From Williamsia serinedens (GTDB taxonomy: Bacteria; Actinomycetota; Actinomycetes; Mycobacteriales; Mycobacteriaceae): a stretch of 64,000 bases of DNA. The translations under genes and the position numbers were made by a program. Positions 50,826-59,702 of the stretch are shown here, one piece after another. Positions within the stretch are counted from its first letter, which is position 1. Every line of letters begins with the position of its first letter. Below the pieces are notes generated by a model. That model ran no database searches and was not told the origin of the DNA. It saw only the letters and a program-made list of their open reading frames with translations. Where the stretch lies: assembly GCF_024171725.1 (NCBI RefSeq), contig NZ_JAMTCG010000001.1:496001-560000 (forward strand). Direction: 5' to 3'.

Positions 50826-53800
50826 TTGATCGTCCTGTTGTCCACCTCGGACACCGACCTCATCACCGCGAAGGTGTCCGGCGCCGACTACCGCGTCGCG
50901 AACCCGGCACGCCTGTTGCCCGAGACCGACCTGCCCGGCCTGCTCGACGGTGCGGACCTCGTCGTCGTGCGCATCCTCGGAGGCCGACGCGCATGGGAGT
51001 CCGGCCTCGACGCGGTGCTCGCCCACCGTCTGCCGACGGTGGTGCTGTCGGGTGAGCAGCTGCCCGACCCCGACCTGATGTCGCTGTCGACGGTGCCCGG
51101 CGGCGTCGCCGCGGAGGCGCACAACTACCTCGCCCAGGGCGGCGTCGACAACCTCGTCGCGCTGCACGGCTTCCTGTCCGACACGGTGCTGATGACCGGC
51201 GCGGTGTTCGCGCCGCCCACGGTGACGCCGCACTGGGGCGTGCTCGACCGACCGAGCCCGGGCGACGACCTCACCGGCCCCACCGTCGCCGTGCTCTACT
51301 ACCGCGCCCAGCACCTCGCCGGGAACGTCGGATACATCCACGCTCTCTGCGACGCGATCGACGCGCGAGGGGCGCGCGCGCTGCCGATCTTCTGCGCCTC
51401 CCTGCGCACCGCCCCCGACGACCTGCTCGACACGCTGCGACAGGCCGACGCACTCGTCGTGACGGTCTTGGCCGCCGGTGGTGCGGTACCGGCGACAGCA
51501 TCGGCCGGCGAGGACGACGACGCCTGGAACATCGAGAAACTCGCCTCGCTGGACGTCCCCATCCTGCAGGGCCTGTGCCTCACGTCGTCGCGGTCCGACT
51601 GGGCCGACAACGACGACGGCCTCTCGCCGCTCGACGTCGCGACCCAGGTCGCGGTCCCCGAGTTCGACGGCCGCATCATCACGGTCCCGTTCTCGTTCAA
51701 GGAGTTCGGCGACGACGGCCTGCCGTGGTACGCCCCCGACCACGAGCGGTGCGCCCGCGTCGCGGGTATCGCGACCTCCTACGCGCGACTCCGGTCGACG
51801 CCGCCGCCGCAGCGCCGCATCGCGATCATGCTGTCCGCGTACCCGACGAAGCACGCCCGCATCGGCAACGCCGTCGGCCTGGACACCCCGGCCAGCGTGC
51901 TGGCGCTGCTGCGCGCGATGCGCGACGCCGGCTACGACATCGGACCGGAATCGGGGCCCGACGCGATCCCCGGCCTCGCCGAGGACGACTCCGACGCTCT
52001 CATCCACGCGCTGATCGCCGCGGGTGGTCAGGACCCCGACTGGCTCACCGAAGAGGCCCTCGCGGCGAACCCGATCCGGCTGTCGGCGCAGCACTACCGG
52101 CCCTGGTTCGACGGACTGGACGATGACCTGCGCTCGGACATGGTCGAGCACTGGGGCCCGGCCCCCGGCGAGCTCTACGTCGACCGGTCGGCGAACCCCG
52201 AGGGCGACGTCGTGATCGCGGCGAAGACGTTCGGCAACACCGTGTTGATGGTCCAGCCGCCCCGCGGGTTCGGCGAGAACCCGGTGGCCATCTACCACGA
52301 TCCCGATCTGCCGCCGTCGCACCACTACCTGGCCTGCTATCGCTGGATCGCCGACCGCGACAACGGGTTCGGTGCCGACGCGGTGGTGCACGTGGGCAAG
52401 CACGGCAACCTGGAATGGCTGCCGGGCAAGACCCTGGGCATGTCGGCGGCGTGCGGCACCGACGCCGCGATCGGCGACCTGCCGCTGATCTACCCGTTCC
52501 TCGTCAACGACCCGGGTGAGGGCACGCAGGCCAAGCGGCGCGCCCACGCGACCCTGGTCGACCACCTGATCCCGCCGATGGCCCGCGCCGAGAGCTACGG
52601 CGACATCGCCCGCCTCGAGCAGCTGCTCGACGAGCACGCGAACATCTCGACCCTCGACCCGTCGAAGCTGCCGGCCATCCGCCAGCAGATCTGGACGCTG
52701 CTGCAGGCGGCGAAGATGGACGCCGACCTCGGTCTCACCGAGCGACCCGACGAAGAGGTCTTCGACGACATGCTCCTGCACGTCGACGGCTGGCTCTGCG
52801 AGATCAAGGACGTCCAGATCCGCGACGGGCTGCACGTGCTGGGCTCCGCACCCACCGACGACGTCGAGGTCGACCTGGTCCTCGCGATGCTGCGCGCCCG
52901 ACAGCTCTGGGGCGGCACCTGCAGCCTGCCCGGGTTGCGGGAGGCGCTGGGACTCGCCGAGGGGCAGGCGACCCGCGACGACACCGACCGCGTCGAGACG
53001 GTCGCCCGTGAACTGGTCGCGGCCTGCGGCAAGGCCGACTGGGCCCGCGAGGAGGTCGCGACGATCGCCGCCGACCACCCCACCGCGGTGGGGGAGATCC
53101 TCGACTTCGCCGCCACCGAGGTCGTCCCGCGCCTGCGCCAGACCAGCGGAGAGGTGAGCCGGGTCCTGCACGCCCTCGACGGCGGGTTCATCCCCGCCGG
53201 CCCCAGCGGGTCGCCGCTGCGCGGGTTGATCAACGTGCTGCCGACCGGCCGCAACTTCTACTCCGTCGACCCCAAGGCCGTCCCGTCGCGCCTCGCCTGG
53301 GAGACCGGTCGCGCCATGGCCGACTCCCTGCTCGAGCGGTACCTCGCCGACCACGGCGAGTACCCGCGGTCGGTGGGCCTGTCGGTGTGGGGCACCAGCG
53401 CGATGCGGACCTCCGGTGACGACATCGCCGAGGTCCTCGCCCTCATGGGCGTCATGCCGGTGTGGGACGAGGCGTCCCGTCGTGTCCGTGACCTCGAGGT
53501 CATCGGGCTCGACGAGCTCGGCCGTCCCCGCGTCGACGTCACCGTCCGCATCTCCGGGTTCTTCCGCGACGCGTTCCCGCACGTGGTCACCATGCTCGAC
53601 GACGCCGTGCGACTCGTCGCCGAGCTCGACGAGTCCGACGACGACAACTTCGTCGCCGCGCACACCCGCGCCGACATCGCCGCACACGGCGACACCCGCC
53701 GCGCCACGACGCGGGTGTTCGGCTCGAAACCGGGCACCTACGGCGCCGGGCTGCTGCAGCTCATCGACTCGAAGGAATGGCGGACCGACGAGGACATGGC

Positions 53801-54428
53801 CGCGGTCTACACCGCGTGGGGCGGCTACGCCTACGGGCGAGGACTCGACGGCGTGGCGGCCGTCGACGACATGCGCTCGGCGTATCGGCGGATCGCGGTC
53901 GCGGCCAAGAACACCGACACCCGCGAGCACGACATCGCCGACTCCGACGACTACTTCCAGTACCACGGCGGCATGGTCGCCACCGTCCGCGCGCTCACGG
54001 GACGGTCACCGGAGGCCTACATCGGCGACAGCACCCGTCCGGACACCGTGAAGACCCGCACGCTGTCGGAGGAGACGTCGCGAGTGTTCCGCGCCCGGGT
54101 GGTGAACCCGCGCTGGATCGCCGCGATGCAGCGCCACGGGTACAAGGGTGCGTTCGAGATGGCCGCGACCGTGGACTACCTGTTCGGGTACGACGCGACC
54201 ACCGACGTCGTCGCGGACTGGATGTACGAGCAGCTCGCCGAGTCCTACGTCTTTGACGAGACGAACCGGGAGTTCCTCCAGCGGTCCAACCCGTGGGCGC
54301 TGCACGGCATCGCCGAGCGGTTGCTCGAGGCGTCCGGCCGCGACATGTGGAAGAACCCCGAGCCTGAGACGCTCGGGCGCCTGCAGCAGGTGTTCCTCGA
54401 GACCGAGGGCGACATCGAGGGCGGCTGA
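50826..54428 (+). CDS. cobN: Cobaltochelatase large subunit CobN
   Basis: A 1200-residue subunit of the ATP-dependent chelatase inserting cobalt into hydrogenobyrinate a,c-diamide. Family landmarks: IVLLSTSDTDLITAKVSGADYR at the N-terminus, AIMLSAYPTKHARIGNAVGLDTPAS, VVHVGKHGNLEWLPGKTLGMS, LINVLPTGRNFYSVDPKAVPS, SVGLSVWGTSAMRTSGDD and VRISGFFRDAFPHVVTMLDDA. Length is typical. The start is TTG 50826, set by GGGAGG; the longer frame from 50679 would translate the riboswitch. A large antisense frame (50766-53966) is a high-GC shadow. A hairpin follows the stop. Confidence 0.96.
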   Translation: MIVLLSTSDTDLITAKVSGADYRVANPARLLPETDLPGLLDGADLVVVRILGGRRAWESGLDAVLAHRLPTVVLSGEQLPDPDLMSLSTVPGGVAAEAHNYLAQGGVDNLVALHGFLSDTVLMTGAVFAPPTVTPHWGVLDRPSPGDDLTGPTVAVLYYRAQHLAGNVGYIHALCDAIDARGARALPIFCASLRTAPDDLLDTLRQADALVVTVLAAGGAVPATASAGEDDDAWNIEKLASLDVPILQGLCLTSSRSDWADNDDGLSPLDVATQVAVPEFDGRIITVPFSFKEFGDDGLPWYAPDHERCARVAGIATSYARLRSTPPPQRRIAIMLSAYPTKHARIGNAVGLDTPASVLALLRAMRDAGYDIGPESGPDAIPGLAEDDSDALIHALIAAGGQDPDWLTEEALAANPIRLSAQHYRPWFDGLDDDLRSDMVEHWGPAPGELYVDRSANPEGDVVIAAKTFGNTVLMVQPPRGFGENPVAIYHDPDLPPSHHYLACYRWIADRDNGFGADAVVHVGKHGNLEWLPGKTLGMSAACGTDAAIGDLPLIYPFLVNDPGEGTQAKRRAHATLVDHLIPPMARAESYGDIARLEQLLDEHANISTLDPSKLPAIRQQIWTLLQAAKMDADLGLTERPDEEVFDDMLLHVDGWLCEIKDVQIRDGLHVLGSAPTDDVEVDLVLAMLRARQLWGGTCSLPGLREALGLAEGQATRDDTDRVETVARELVAACGKADWAREEVATIAADHPTAVGEILDFAATEVVPRLRQTSGEVSRVLHALDGGFIPAGPSGSPLRGLINVLPTGRNFYSVDPKAVPSRLAWETGRAMADSLLERYLADHGEYPRSVGLSVWGTSAMRTSGDDIAEVLALMGVMPVWDEASRRVRDLEVIGLDELGRPRVDVTVRISGFFRDAFPHVVTMLDDAVRLVAELDESDDDNFVAAHTRADIAAHGDTRRATTRVFGSKPGTYGAGLLQLIDSKEWRTDEDMAAVYTAWGGYAYGRGLDGVAAVDDMRSAYRRIAVAAKNTDTREHDIADSDDYFQYHGGMVATVRALTGRSPEAYIGDSTRPDTVKTRTLSEETSRVFRARVVNPRWIAAMQRHGYKGAFEMAATVDYLFGYDATTDVVADWMYEQLAESYVFDETNREFLQRSNPWALHGIAERLLEASGRDMWKNPEPETLGRLQQVFLETEGDIEGG

Positions 54429-54438
54429 CGCACCGATG

Positions 54439-54469
54439 CCGGGATCCGGGAGAAAATCCGGCGTCCCGG
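54439..54469 (+). terminator. cobN terminator hairpin
   Basis: CCGGGA (54439-54444) pairs with TCCCGG (54464-54469), with an inner CCGG/CCGG pairing and an A-rich loop, 10 bases after the cobN stop. Confidence 0.5.
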
Positions 54470-54482
54470 TCGTTGGGGGGAC

Positions 54483-54950
54483 ATGAAGCTCGCAGTGTTC
54501 GTCGGATACGTCGCCGTGGAGGTCGCGGCCTTCGTGGGGCTGGTGTACGCCATCGGCTTCTGGTGGACGCTGCTGCTCACGCTGGCCGCGATCGTCCTCG
54601 GCGTCGCGGTGCTGCGCCGGCAGGGCGCGCGGATCTTCGCCGAGATGCGCCTTGCCCAGTCGGACCCGGGGGCCGCCGCGCGATCACTCACCGATGCGGC
54701 CTTGCTCGCCTTCGCGACCGTGCTGTTCTTCGTCCCGGGCCTGGTCACGACGGTCGTCGGCATCCTCCTGATGCTGCCGCCGGTGCGTGCTCTCGCCCGA
54801 CCCGCCGTGGCGGCCGTCGGCGCGCGGCGGATGACGCGCGTCGTGGACCGGTTCGGCCCGATGACCGGCCGCGGCGTCACGGTGATCGACGGCGAGGTCG
54901 TCGACCCCTACCCGCCGACGTCCACCACGGATCGGTACCGACTGCGCTGA
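54483..54950 (+). CDS. FxsA family membrane protein
   Basis: A 155-residue FxsA-type protein. Four hydrophobic segments are visible: VFVGYVAVEVAAFVGLVYAIG, TLLLTLAAIVLGVAVLR, a third at about 75-105 with FFVPGLVTTVVGILLMLPPVR, and a short last one. The cytoplasmic RRQGARIFAEMRLAQ region is typical. In E. coli FxsA affects phage F exclusion; its role here is unknown. ATG 54483 is preceded by GGGGGG. A polar tail ends in VVDPYPPTSTTDRYRLR. Confidence 0.88.
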   Translation: MKLAVFVGYVAVEVAAFVGLVYAIGFWWTLLLTLAAIVLGVAVLRRQGARIFAEMRLAQSDPGAAARSLTDAALLAFATVLFFVPGLVTTVVGILLMLPPVRALARPAVAAVGARRMTRVVDRFGPMTGRGVTVIDGEVVDPYPPTSTTDRYRLR

Positions 54951-54985
54951 CGGCCTCTCGGGGGCACAGGGCAGACTGGTCCCTC

Positions 54986-56596
54986 GTGGGAACGCAACTG
55001 TTCGTCGGGGGACACGTCTACACGCCGTCGTCCCCGGACGCCACGGCCATCGCGATCACCGACGGCGTGGTGTCGTGGGTCGGTACCGACGACGTCGGCC
55101 GTGCTCTGCACGAGGGTGTCGAGACCGAGGATCTCGAGGGCGCCTTCGTCGCACCTGCCTTCGTCGACAGCCACGTGCACCTGACGTCCACCGGACTCGC
55201 GCTCGAGGGGCTCGACCTCGACGACGCCCGCGACCGGCACGACTGCCTCGACCGTCTCCGCCGTCACGTCGCCGACACACCCCCCGGCGACCTGGTCTGG
55301 GGCCTGGGCTGGGACGCGTCCCGCTGGACCGACGACACGCCGCCCTCGACCGACGAGATCGACGCCGTCGTCGGTGACCGGCCCGTGTACCTGGCCCGGA
55401 TCGACGAGCACTCGGCCGTCGCCTCGTCGGCCCTGCGCCTCATCGCGGGCGGTCTCCCCGACGCGCAGGGGTTCCACCCGCAGATGCCGCTGACCGCAGA
55501 GGCCCACCACCTCGTCCGCGCCGCGGCGCGGGAGCTGCTGAGCCCGGTGCAACGGGAGCGCGCACAGCGGCGCGCACTCGACGACGCGCTCGCCCACGGC
55601 GTCGTCGCGGTGCACGAGAACGGCGGCCCCGACATCAGCGGGCTGAACGACCTCGCCGCGCTGTCCGTCCTCGACCACCCCGTCGAGGTGCGCCGCTACT
55701 GGGGGCAGGCCGTGGCCGATGCCGACGACGCCCGTGCGCTGCTGCACGCGACCGGTGCCCACGGGTTGGCGGGCGACCTGTTCATCGACGGGGCCATCGG
55801 GTCCCACACCGCGTGGCTGCGCGAGCCGTACACCGACCATCCCGGACACCGCGGGGTGTCCTACCTCGACCACGACACGGTCCTGGCCCACCTGCGCGCC
55901 TGCACCGAGGCCGGCATCCAGGCGGGGTTCCACCTCATCGGCGACGCCGCGACCCAGTGCCTCGTCGACGCGCTGTCGGTCGTGGTGGAGGAGTTCGGCA
56001 GCGTGGCGGTCGCCCGCTGCGCGCACCGCGTGGAGCACGCCGAGATGGTCGACACCCAGGCGGCGCAGACCCTGGCCCGCGCGGGTGTCACCGCGAGCAT
56101 GCAACCGCTGTTCGACGCGCTCTGGGGCGGACCCGGTGACCTGTACGAGCAGCGTCTGGGCACACCGCGCGGCACCGGCCTCAACGACTTCGCGTCGCTG
56201 GCGCGTGCGGGGGTCACCCTCGCGTTCAGCTCGGACTCGCCGGTGACGGGCATCGACCCGTGGGCGCAGATCCGCGCCGCGGTCCACCACCACAACCCCG
56301 TCAGTGCCGTCTCCCCGCGCGCCGCGTTCGCCGCGTGCACCCGAGGCGGTTGGCGTGCGGCGGGCGAGCGGGACCCGATGCTCGGGACGCTCGTCCCCGG
56401 TGCGCCCGCCGACATCGCGTTCTGGGACGCCGGTGACCTGGTCACCGCGGGATCGGCGGAATCGGTACAGCGCTGGTCGACCGATCCGCGCTCGCGGACA
56501 CCACCCCTGCCCGACGTCACCCCGGGCGTCGACCTGCCGACCTGCCGACGGGTGCTGCGCGCCGGCACCGAGATCCACCGTCGGTCGGGGTCGTGA
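54986..56596 (+). CDS. Amidohydrolase family protein (YtcJ-like)
   Basis: A 536-residue metal-dependent hydrolase. The N-terminal beta domain (LFVGGHVYTPSSPDATAIAITDG) precedes FVDSHVHLTS with the HxH metal ligands near residue 60. Further ligand regions are FHLIGDAATQ, CAHRVEHAEM (His) and FSSDSPVTGIDPW (Asp near 415). The YtcJ/exoenzyme group hydrolyses amides or cyclic ureas; the substrate here is unknown. GTG 54986 gives the family N-terminus. Its TGA overlaps the lnt GTG by four bases. Confidence 0.9.
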   Translation: MGTQLFVGGHVYTPSSPDATAIAITDGVVSWVGTDDVGRALHEGVETEDLEGAFVAPAFVDSHVHLTSTGLALEGLDLDDARDRHDCLDRLRRHVADTPPGDLVWGLGWDASRWTDDTPPSTDEIDAVVGDRPVYLARIDEHSAVASSALRLIAGGLPDAQGFHPQMPLTAEAHHLVRAAARELLSPVQRERAQRRALDDALAHGVVAVHENGGPDISGLNDLAALSVLDHPVEVRRYWGQAVADADDARALLHATGAHGLAGDLFIDGAIGSHTAWLREPYTDHPGHRGVSYLDHDTVLAHLRACTEAGIQAGFHLIGDAATQCLVDALSVVVEEFGSVAVARCAHRVEHAEMVDTQAAQTLARAGVTASMQPLFDALWGGPGDLYEQRLGTPRGTGLNDFASLARAGVTLAFSSDSPVTGIDPWAQIRAAVHHHNPVSAVSPRAAFAACTRGGWRAAGERDPMLGTLVPGAPADIAFWDAGDLVTAGSAESVQRWSTDPRSRTPPLPDVTPGVDLPTCRRVLRAGTEIHRRSGS

Positions 56597-58287
56597 CCGC
56601 GACGACGACCCGCGCGCCGGAACCCGCCCCGACCCGATCCCGACGCCCGGCGACAGACCCGCTCGTCCGGGTCGGTGCAGCCGCGGTCGGCGGGTTCGCG
56701 CTGTGGGGTGCGTTCCCCCCGCGCAACCTGTGGTGGCTCGCCGTCCTCGGGCTCGCGCTGCTGTACGCGACGCTCGCGGTCGGGCGCCCGCGCGCCCGTG
56801 TCGGTGCGCTGTGCGGTCTCGTGTTCGGGTTGTGCTTCTGGCTCCCGCTGCTGCCGTGGGTCGGTGTCTACGTCGGGCCGTTGCCGTGGGTCGCGCTCGC
56901 CGTCGCGCTCGCGCTCTACGGCGCCGCGTTCGGGGCGCTGGCGACGGTGACGATGCGACTGCCCGTCGCCCCGGTGTGGTTCGCGACGGTGTGGATCGCG
57001 GTCGAGTGGGCTCGCTCGTCGTTCCCGTTCGGCGGGTTCCCCTGGGGGGCCACCGCGTTCGGTCAGGTGGGCAGCCCTCTGCTCCCGGTCGCCGCACTCG
57101 GGGGAGTCCCGCTGCTCGGGCTGGCCGTGGCGCTCACCGCATCCGGCCTCGCCGAGGTCGTGCGGCTCGTCGTCACGCGCGGCGCGCAGCCGTGGTCGTC
57201 GCTGGTCCGGCCCGCAGCCGTCGCGGCGATCTGCGCCGTCGTGGGTCCTCTCGTCGCCGGGGTGATGTGGCCGTCGGTGCACGCCGCGGACCGTCCCGGG
57301 CCGGCGTCGTCGCGGATCACCGTCGCGGCCGTGCAGGGCAACGTGCCACGCCTCGGCCTCGACTTCGCCGCGCAACGCCGCGCGGTCCTCGACAACCACG
57401 TGCGCGAGACATTGCGTCTGGCCGACGCCATCCGCGCCGGTCGCGTCGCGCGCCCCGACGTCGTCCTGTGGCCGGAGAACGCCTCCGACATCGACCCGCT
57501 CGAGAACGACGACGCCGCCACCGAGATCACCGCGGCGTCACAGGCCGTCGGGGCGCCCATCCTGGTGGGCACGCTGATCCTGAACGCCGACGGGCGGCCC
57601 ACGAACACGGTGCTGCTCTGGGACAGCGACCGCGGGCCCGTCGGCCGTTACGACAAGCACATCGTGCAGCCGTTCGGCGAGTACCTGCCGTGGCGCTCGT
57701 TCTTCCGCCACTTCTCCTCCTACGCCGACCAGGCGGGCAACTTCCGCCCCGGCACGGGACGGTCCGTGCTCGACGTCCCGGTGGACGGACGGTCGCAACC
57801 GGTCCCGATCGGGGTGTCGACGTGCTGGGAGATCGCGTTCGACCGCTCACCGCGCGCCGCCGTCGACGAGGGCGCGCAGCTCCTCTACGTCCCGACGAAC
57901 AACGCCACCTTCGGCCGCACCCAGATGACCTACCAGCAGCTGGCGATGTCGCAGGTGCGCGCCGTCGAACTCGGCCGCAGCGTGGTGGTGGCCGCGACCA
58001 CCGGTGTCAGCGCGATCGTGGCCCCGGACGGGCGGGTGCAGCAGCGCTCGCAGTTCTTCACGCCGGCGGTGCTCACCGCCGACCTCACACTGCGGACGCA
58101 GACCACACCGGCCGCACGTCTGGGCCTCGCGCCACAGGTGACGATCGTGGTGATCGCCGTCGCGGGGTTTTTGGTCGCGCTCGCCCGCCGTACTAGGTTG
58201 AGGAAACGTTTGCGCCGGGCCCCCCGCGCCGACGGAGACACACCTGCCCTCACCGCCGAGGAGATCGATGACACCCCGCACCCCTGA
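56593..58287 (+). CDS. lnt: Apolipoprotein N-acyltransferase
   Basis: A 564-residue membrane enzyme adding the third acyl chain to lipoproteins. About seven hydrophobic segments in the first ~230 residues precede the nitrilase-like domain. The catalytic triad is Glu in [10 protein letters not shown] near 294, Lys in [15 protein letters not shown] near 354 and Cys in [10 protein letters not shown] near 411. A final membrane helix and short tail follow. GTG 56593 overlaps the amidohydrolase stop. The ppm1 start lies 20 bases inside its 3' end. In M. tuberculosis the two are one fused protein (Rv2051c); here they are separate. Confidence 0.94.
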   Translation: MTATTTRAPEPAPTRSRRPATDPLVRVGAAAVGGFALWGAFPPRNLWWLAVLGLALLYATLAVGRPRARVGALCGLVFGLCFWLPLLPWVGVYVGPLPWVALAVALALYGAAFGALATVTMRLPVAPVWFATVWIAVEWARSSFPFGGFPWGATAFGQVGSPLLPVAALGGVPLLGLAVALTASGLAEVVRLVVTRGAQPWSSLVRPAAVAAICAVVGPLVAGVMWPSVHAADRPGPASSRITVAAVQGNVPRLGLDFAAQRRAVLDNHVRETLRLADAIRAGRVARPDVVLWPENASDIDPLENDDAATEITAASQAVGAPILVGTLILNADGRPTNTVLLWDSDRGPVGRYDKHIVQPFGEYLPWRSFFRHFSSYADQAGNFRPGTGRSVLDVPVDGRSQPVPIGVSTCWEIAFDRSPRAAVDEGAQLLYVPTNNATFGRTQMTYQQLAMSQVRAVELGRSVVVAATTGVSAIVAPDGRVQQRSQFFTPAVLTADLTLRTQTTPAARLGLAPQVTIVVIAVAGFLVALARRTRLRKRLRRAPRADGDTPALTAEEIDDTPHP

Positions 58288-59101
58288 CGCGTCGGAGTCG
58301 GCTGACCCGACCGCATCGGCCGGGGCGCCCGCGACGGTCGGACCCGACGGGTCCGGTGCGCTGGTCATCATCCCCACGTACAACGAACGCGAGAACCTGC
58401 CGCTCATCGTCGAACGCCTCCACGGCGCCCTCGCCGGGGCACACGTCCTCGTCGTCGACGACGGCAGCCCCGACGGCACCGGTGACCTGGCCGACTCGCT
58501 GGCCTCCCGCGACGCCGACGGCCGACCGGCCACGCGCATCCACGTCCTGCACCGCGCCGAGAAGAGCGGACTGGGCGGGGCCTACATCGCCGGGTTCGGC
58601 TGGGGCCTCGAGCGGGACTACACGGTCCTGGTCGAGATGGACGCCGACGGCAGCCACGCCCCGGAGCAGCTGCACCGCCTGTTGGAGAAGGTCAACGCCG
58701 GCAACGACCTCGTCATCGGGTCCCGCTACGTCCCCGGCGGGGCACTGGTCAACTGGCCGCGTCGGCGCAAGTGGTTGTCGCAGGGCGCCAACACCTACTC
58801 GCGGCTGGCGCTCGGGGTGCAGGTCCGCGACATCACCGCGGGTTACCGCGCCTATCGCCGTGAGGTGCTGCAGAAGATCGACCTCGACTCGGTCGACTCG
58901 CACGGGTACTGCTTCCAGATCGACCTCGCGTGGCGGGCCATCCAGGCCGGCTTCCGCGTCGCCGAGGTGCCCATCACGTTCACCGAGAGGCAGATCGGTG
59001 AGTCGAAGATGAGCGGCGACGTCATCGGCGAGGCGTTCATGAAGGTGCTCGAGTGGGGGATGGCCCACCGGGTGGAGAAGTTCCGCCGACGGTCGCGCTG
59101 A
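58268..59101 (+). CDS. ppm1: Polyprenol monophosphomannose synthase
   Basis: A 277-residue GT2 enzyme transferring mannose from GDP-mannose to polyprenol phosphate, the donor for lipoarabinomannan and protein mannosylation. [37 protein letters not shown] near 63, the DxD region [13 protein letters not shown] near 123, and [35 protein letters not shown] are canonical. An N-terminal ~30-residue Ala/Asp/Ser-rich leader precedes the domain. There is no membrane domain; it may rely on Lnt for anchoring. Its ATG follows GAGGAG. Confidence 0.95.
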   Translation: MTPRTPDASESADPTASAGAPATVGPDGSGALVIIPTYNERENLPLIVERLHGALAGAHVLVVDDGSPDGTGDLADSLASRDADGRPATRIHVLHRAEKSGLGGAYIAGFGWGLERDYTVLVEMDADGSHAPEQLHRLLEKVNAGNDLVIGSRYVPGGALVNWPRRRKWLSQGANTYSRLALGVQVRDITAGYRAYRREVLQKIDLDSVDSHGYCFQIDLAWRAIQAGFRVAEVPITFTERQIGESKMSGDVIGEAFMKVLEWGMAHRVEKFRRRSR

Positions 59102-59124
59102 CGCGCGTTCGACCCCTCCAGACG

Positions 59125-59158
59125 ACGACGGGCCCCGGCATCAGCCGGGGCCCGTCGT
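59125..59158. terminator. Bidirectional terminator between ppm1 and rbpA
   Basis: A perfect 15-bp stem: ACGACGGGCCCCGGC (59125-59139) with GCCGGGGCCCGTCGT (59144-59158), loop ATCA. It lies between the ppm1 stop and the convergent rbpA stop and can serve both. Confidence 0.8.
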
Positions 59159-59172
59159 GTCGGTCGGTGACG

Positions 59173-59520
59173 TCAGCCGGCGGACACGCCGCGACGACGC
59201 TGCTTGAGCAGCTCGAGCCGCTCGTTGAGCAGCTCCTCCAACTCGGCCTCGCTGCGGCGCTCGAGGAGCATGTCCCAGTGGGTGCGCGGCGGCTTGACCT
59301 TCTTCTCCTCGGGCTCGGCGCCCTCGAGGAGGGTGCCCTCCATGCCGTTCTTGCACGGCCACGTCGAGGGGATCTCGGCGTCGTCGGCGAACGGCACGTC
59401 GAAGATCTCGCCGTTGTCCGTGCGGTACTGCACGATGCGACGCGGCGCGAGGTCGTGGTCGCGGTCGGTCTCGTAGCTGACGGCTCCGAGGCGGCTGCCG
59501 CGGAGTACTCGATCTGCCAT
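59173..59520 (-). CDS. rbpA: RNA polymerase-binding protein RbpA
   Basis: A 115-residue actinobacterial transcription factor that stabilises RNA polymerase open complexes with principal sigma factors. It opens with MADRVLRGSRLGAVSYETD, followed by PRRIVQYRTDNGEIFDVPF, the core with STWPCKNGMEGTLLEG, and the sigma-interacting helices RTHWDMLLERRSEAELEELL. Nearly identical to the M. tuberculosis protein along its length. ATG 59520 follows GCAGGAAGGA; the longer frame to 59646 would translate the leader. The predicted transcript has a leader of about 118 bases. Confidence 0.97.
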   Translation of the reverse strand: MADRVLRGSRLGAVSYETDRDHDLAPRRIVQYRTDNGEIFDVPFADDAEIPSTWPCKNGMEGTLLEGAEPEEKKVKPPRTHWDMLLERRSEAELEELLNERLELLKQRRRGVSAG

Positions 59521-59644
59521 GGTCGGTCCTTCCTGCGAGGTGCTCGTGATGGTGTCGGGCGGGTGGGACGCTCTCGTCGCCGGTGACCCCGACTCGTCGG
59601 GAGCCGTCTGGCCGGACACGACTGTCACAGAGCAGAACAGGGAC

Positions 59645-59672
59645 ATACTACGCCCCGCGCGCGGTGAGTCCC
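59645..59672 (-). promoter_or_regulatory. rbpA promoter region
   Basis: On the minus strand TAGTAT (59650-59645) is a good -10. In addition GGGACT (59672-59667), 18 bases, then GTAT resembles the SigR/SigH pattern GGGAAT-N18-GTT. rbpA is known to belong to the SigR regulon in Streptomyces. Confidence 0.4.
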
Positions 59673-59689
59673 ACCCGGCGCGGGCGGCG

Positions 59690-59695
59690 TATCGT
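59690..59695 (+). promoter_or_regulatory. -10 element of leaderless promoter for the zinc-ribbon gene
   Basis: TATCGT is followed by 7 bases and GTG 59703. Confidence 0.5.
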
Positions 59696-59702
59696 GCGCC
59701 GC

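Noticed and set aside
50766-53966. 1066-residue open frame antisense to cobN
   Set aside because: Shadow of a high-GC gene: the composition is Arg/Gly/Val/Asp-rich with no recognisable domain, and the sense strand encodes a complete CobN.
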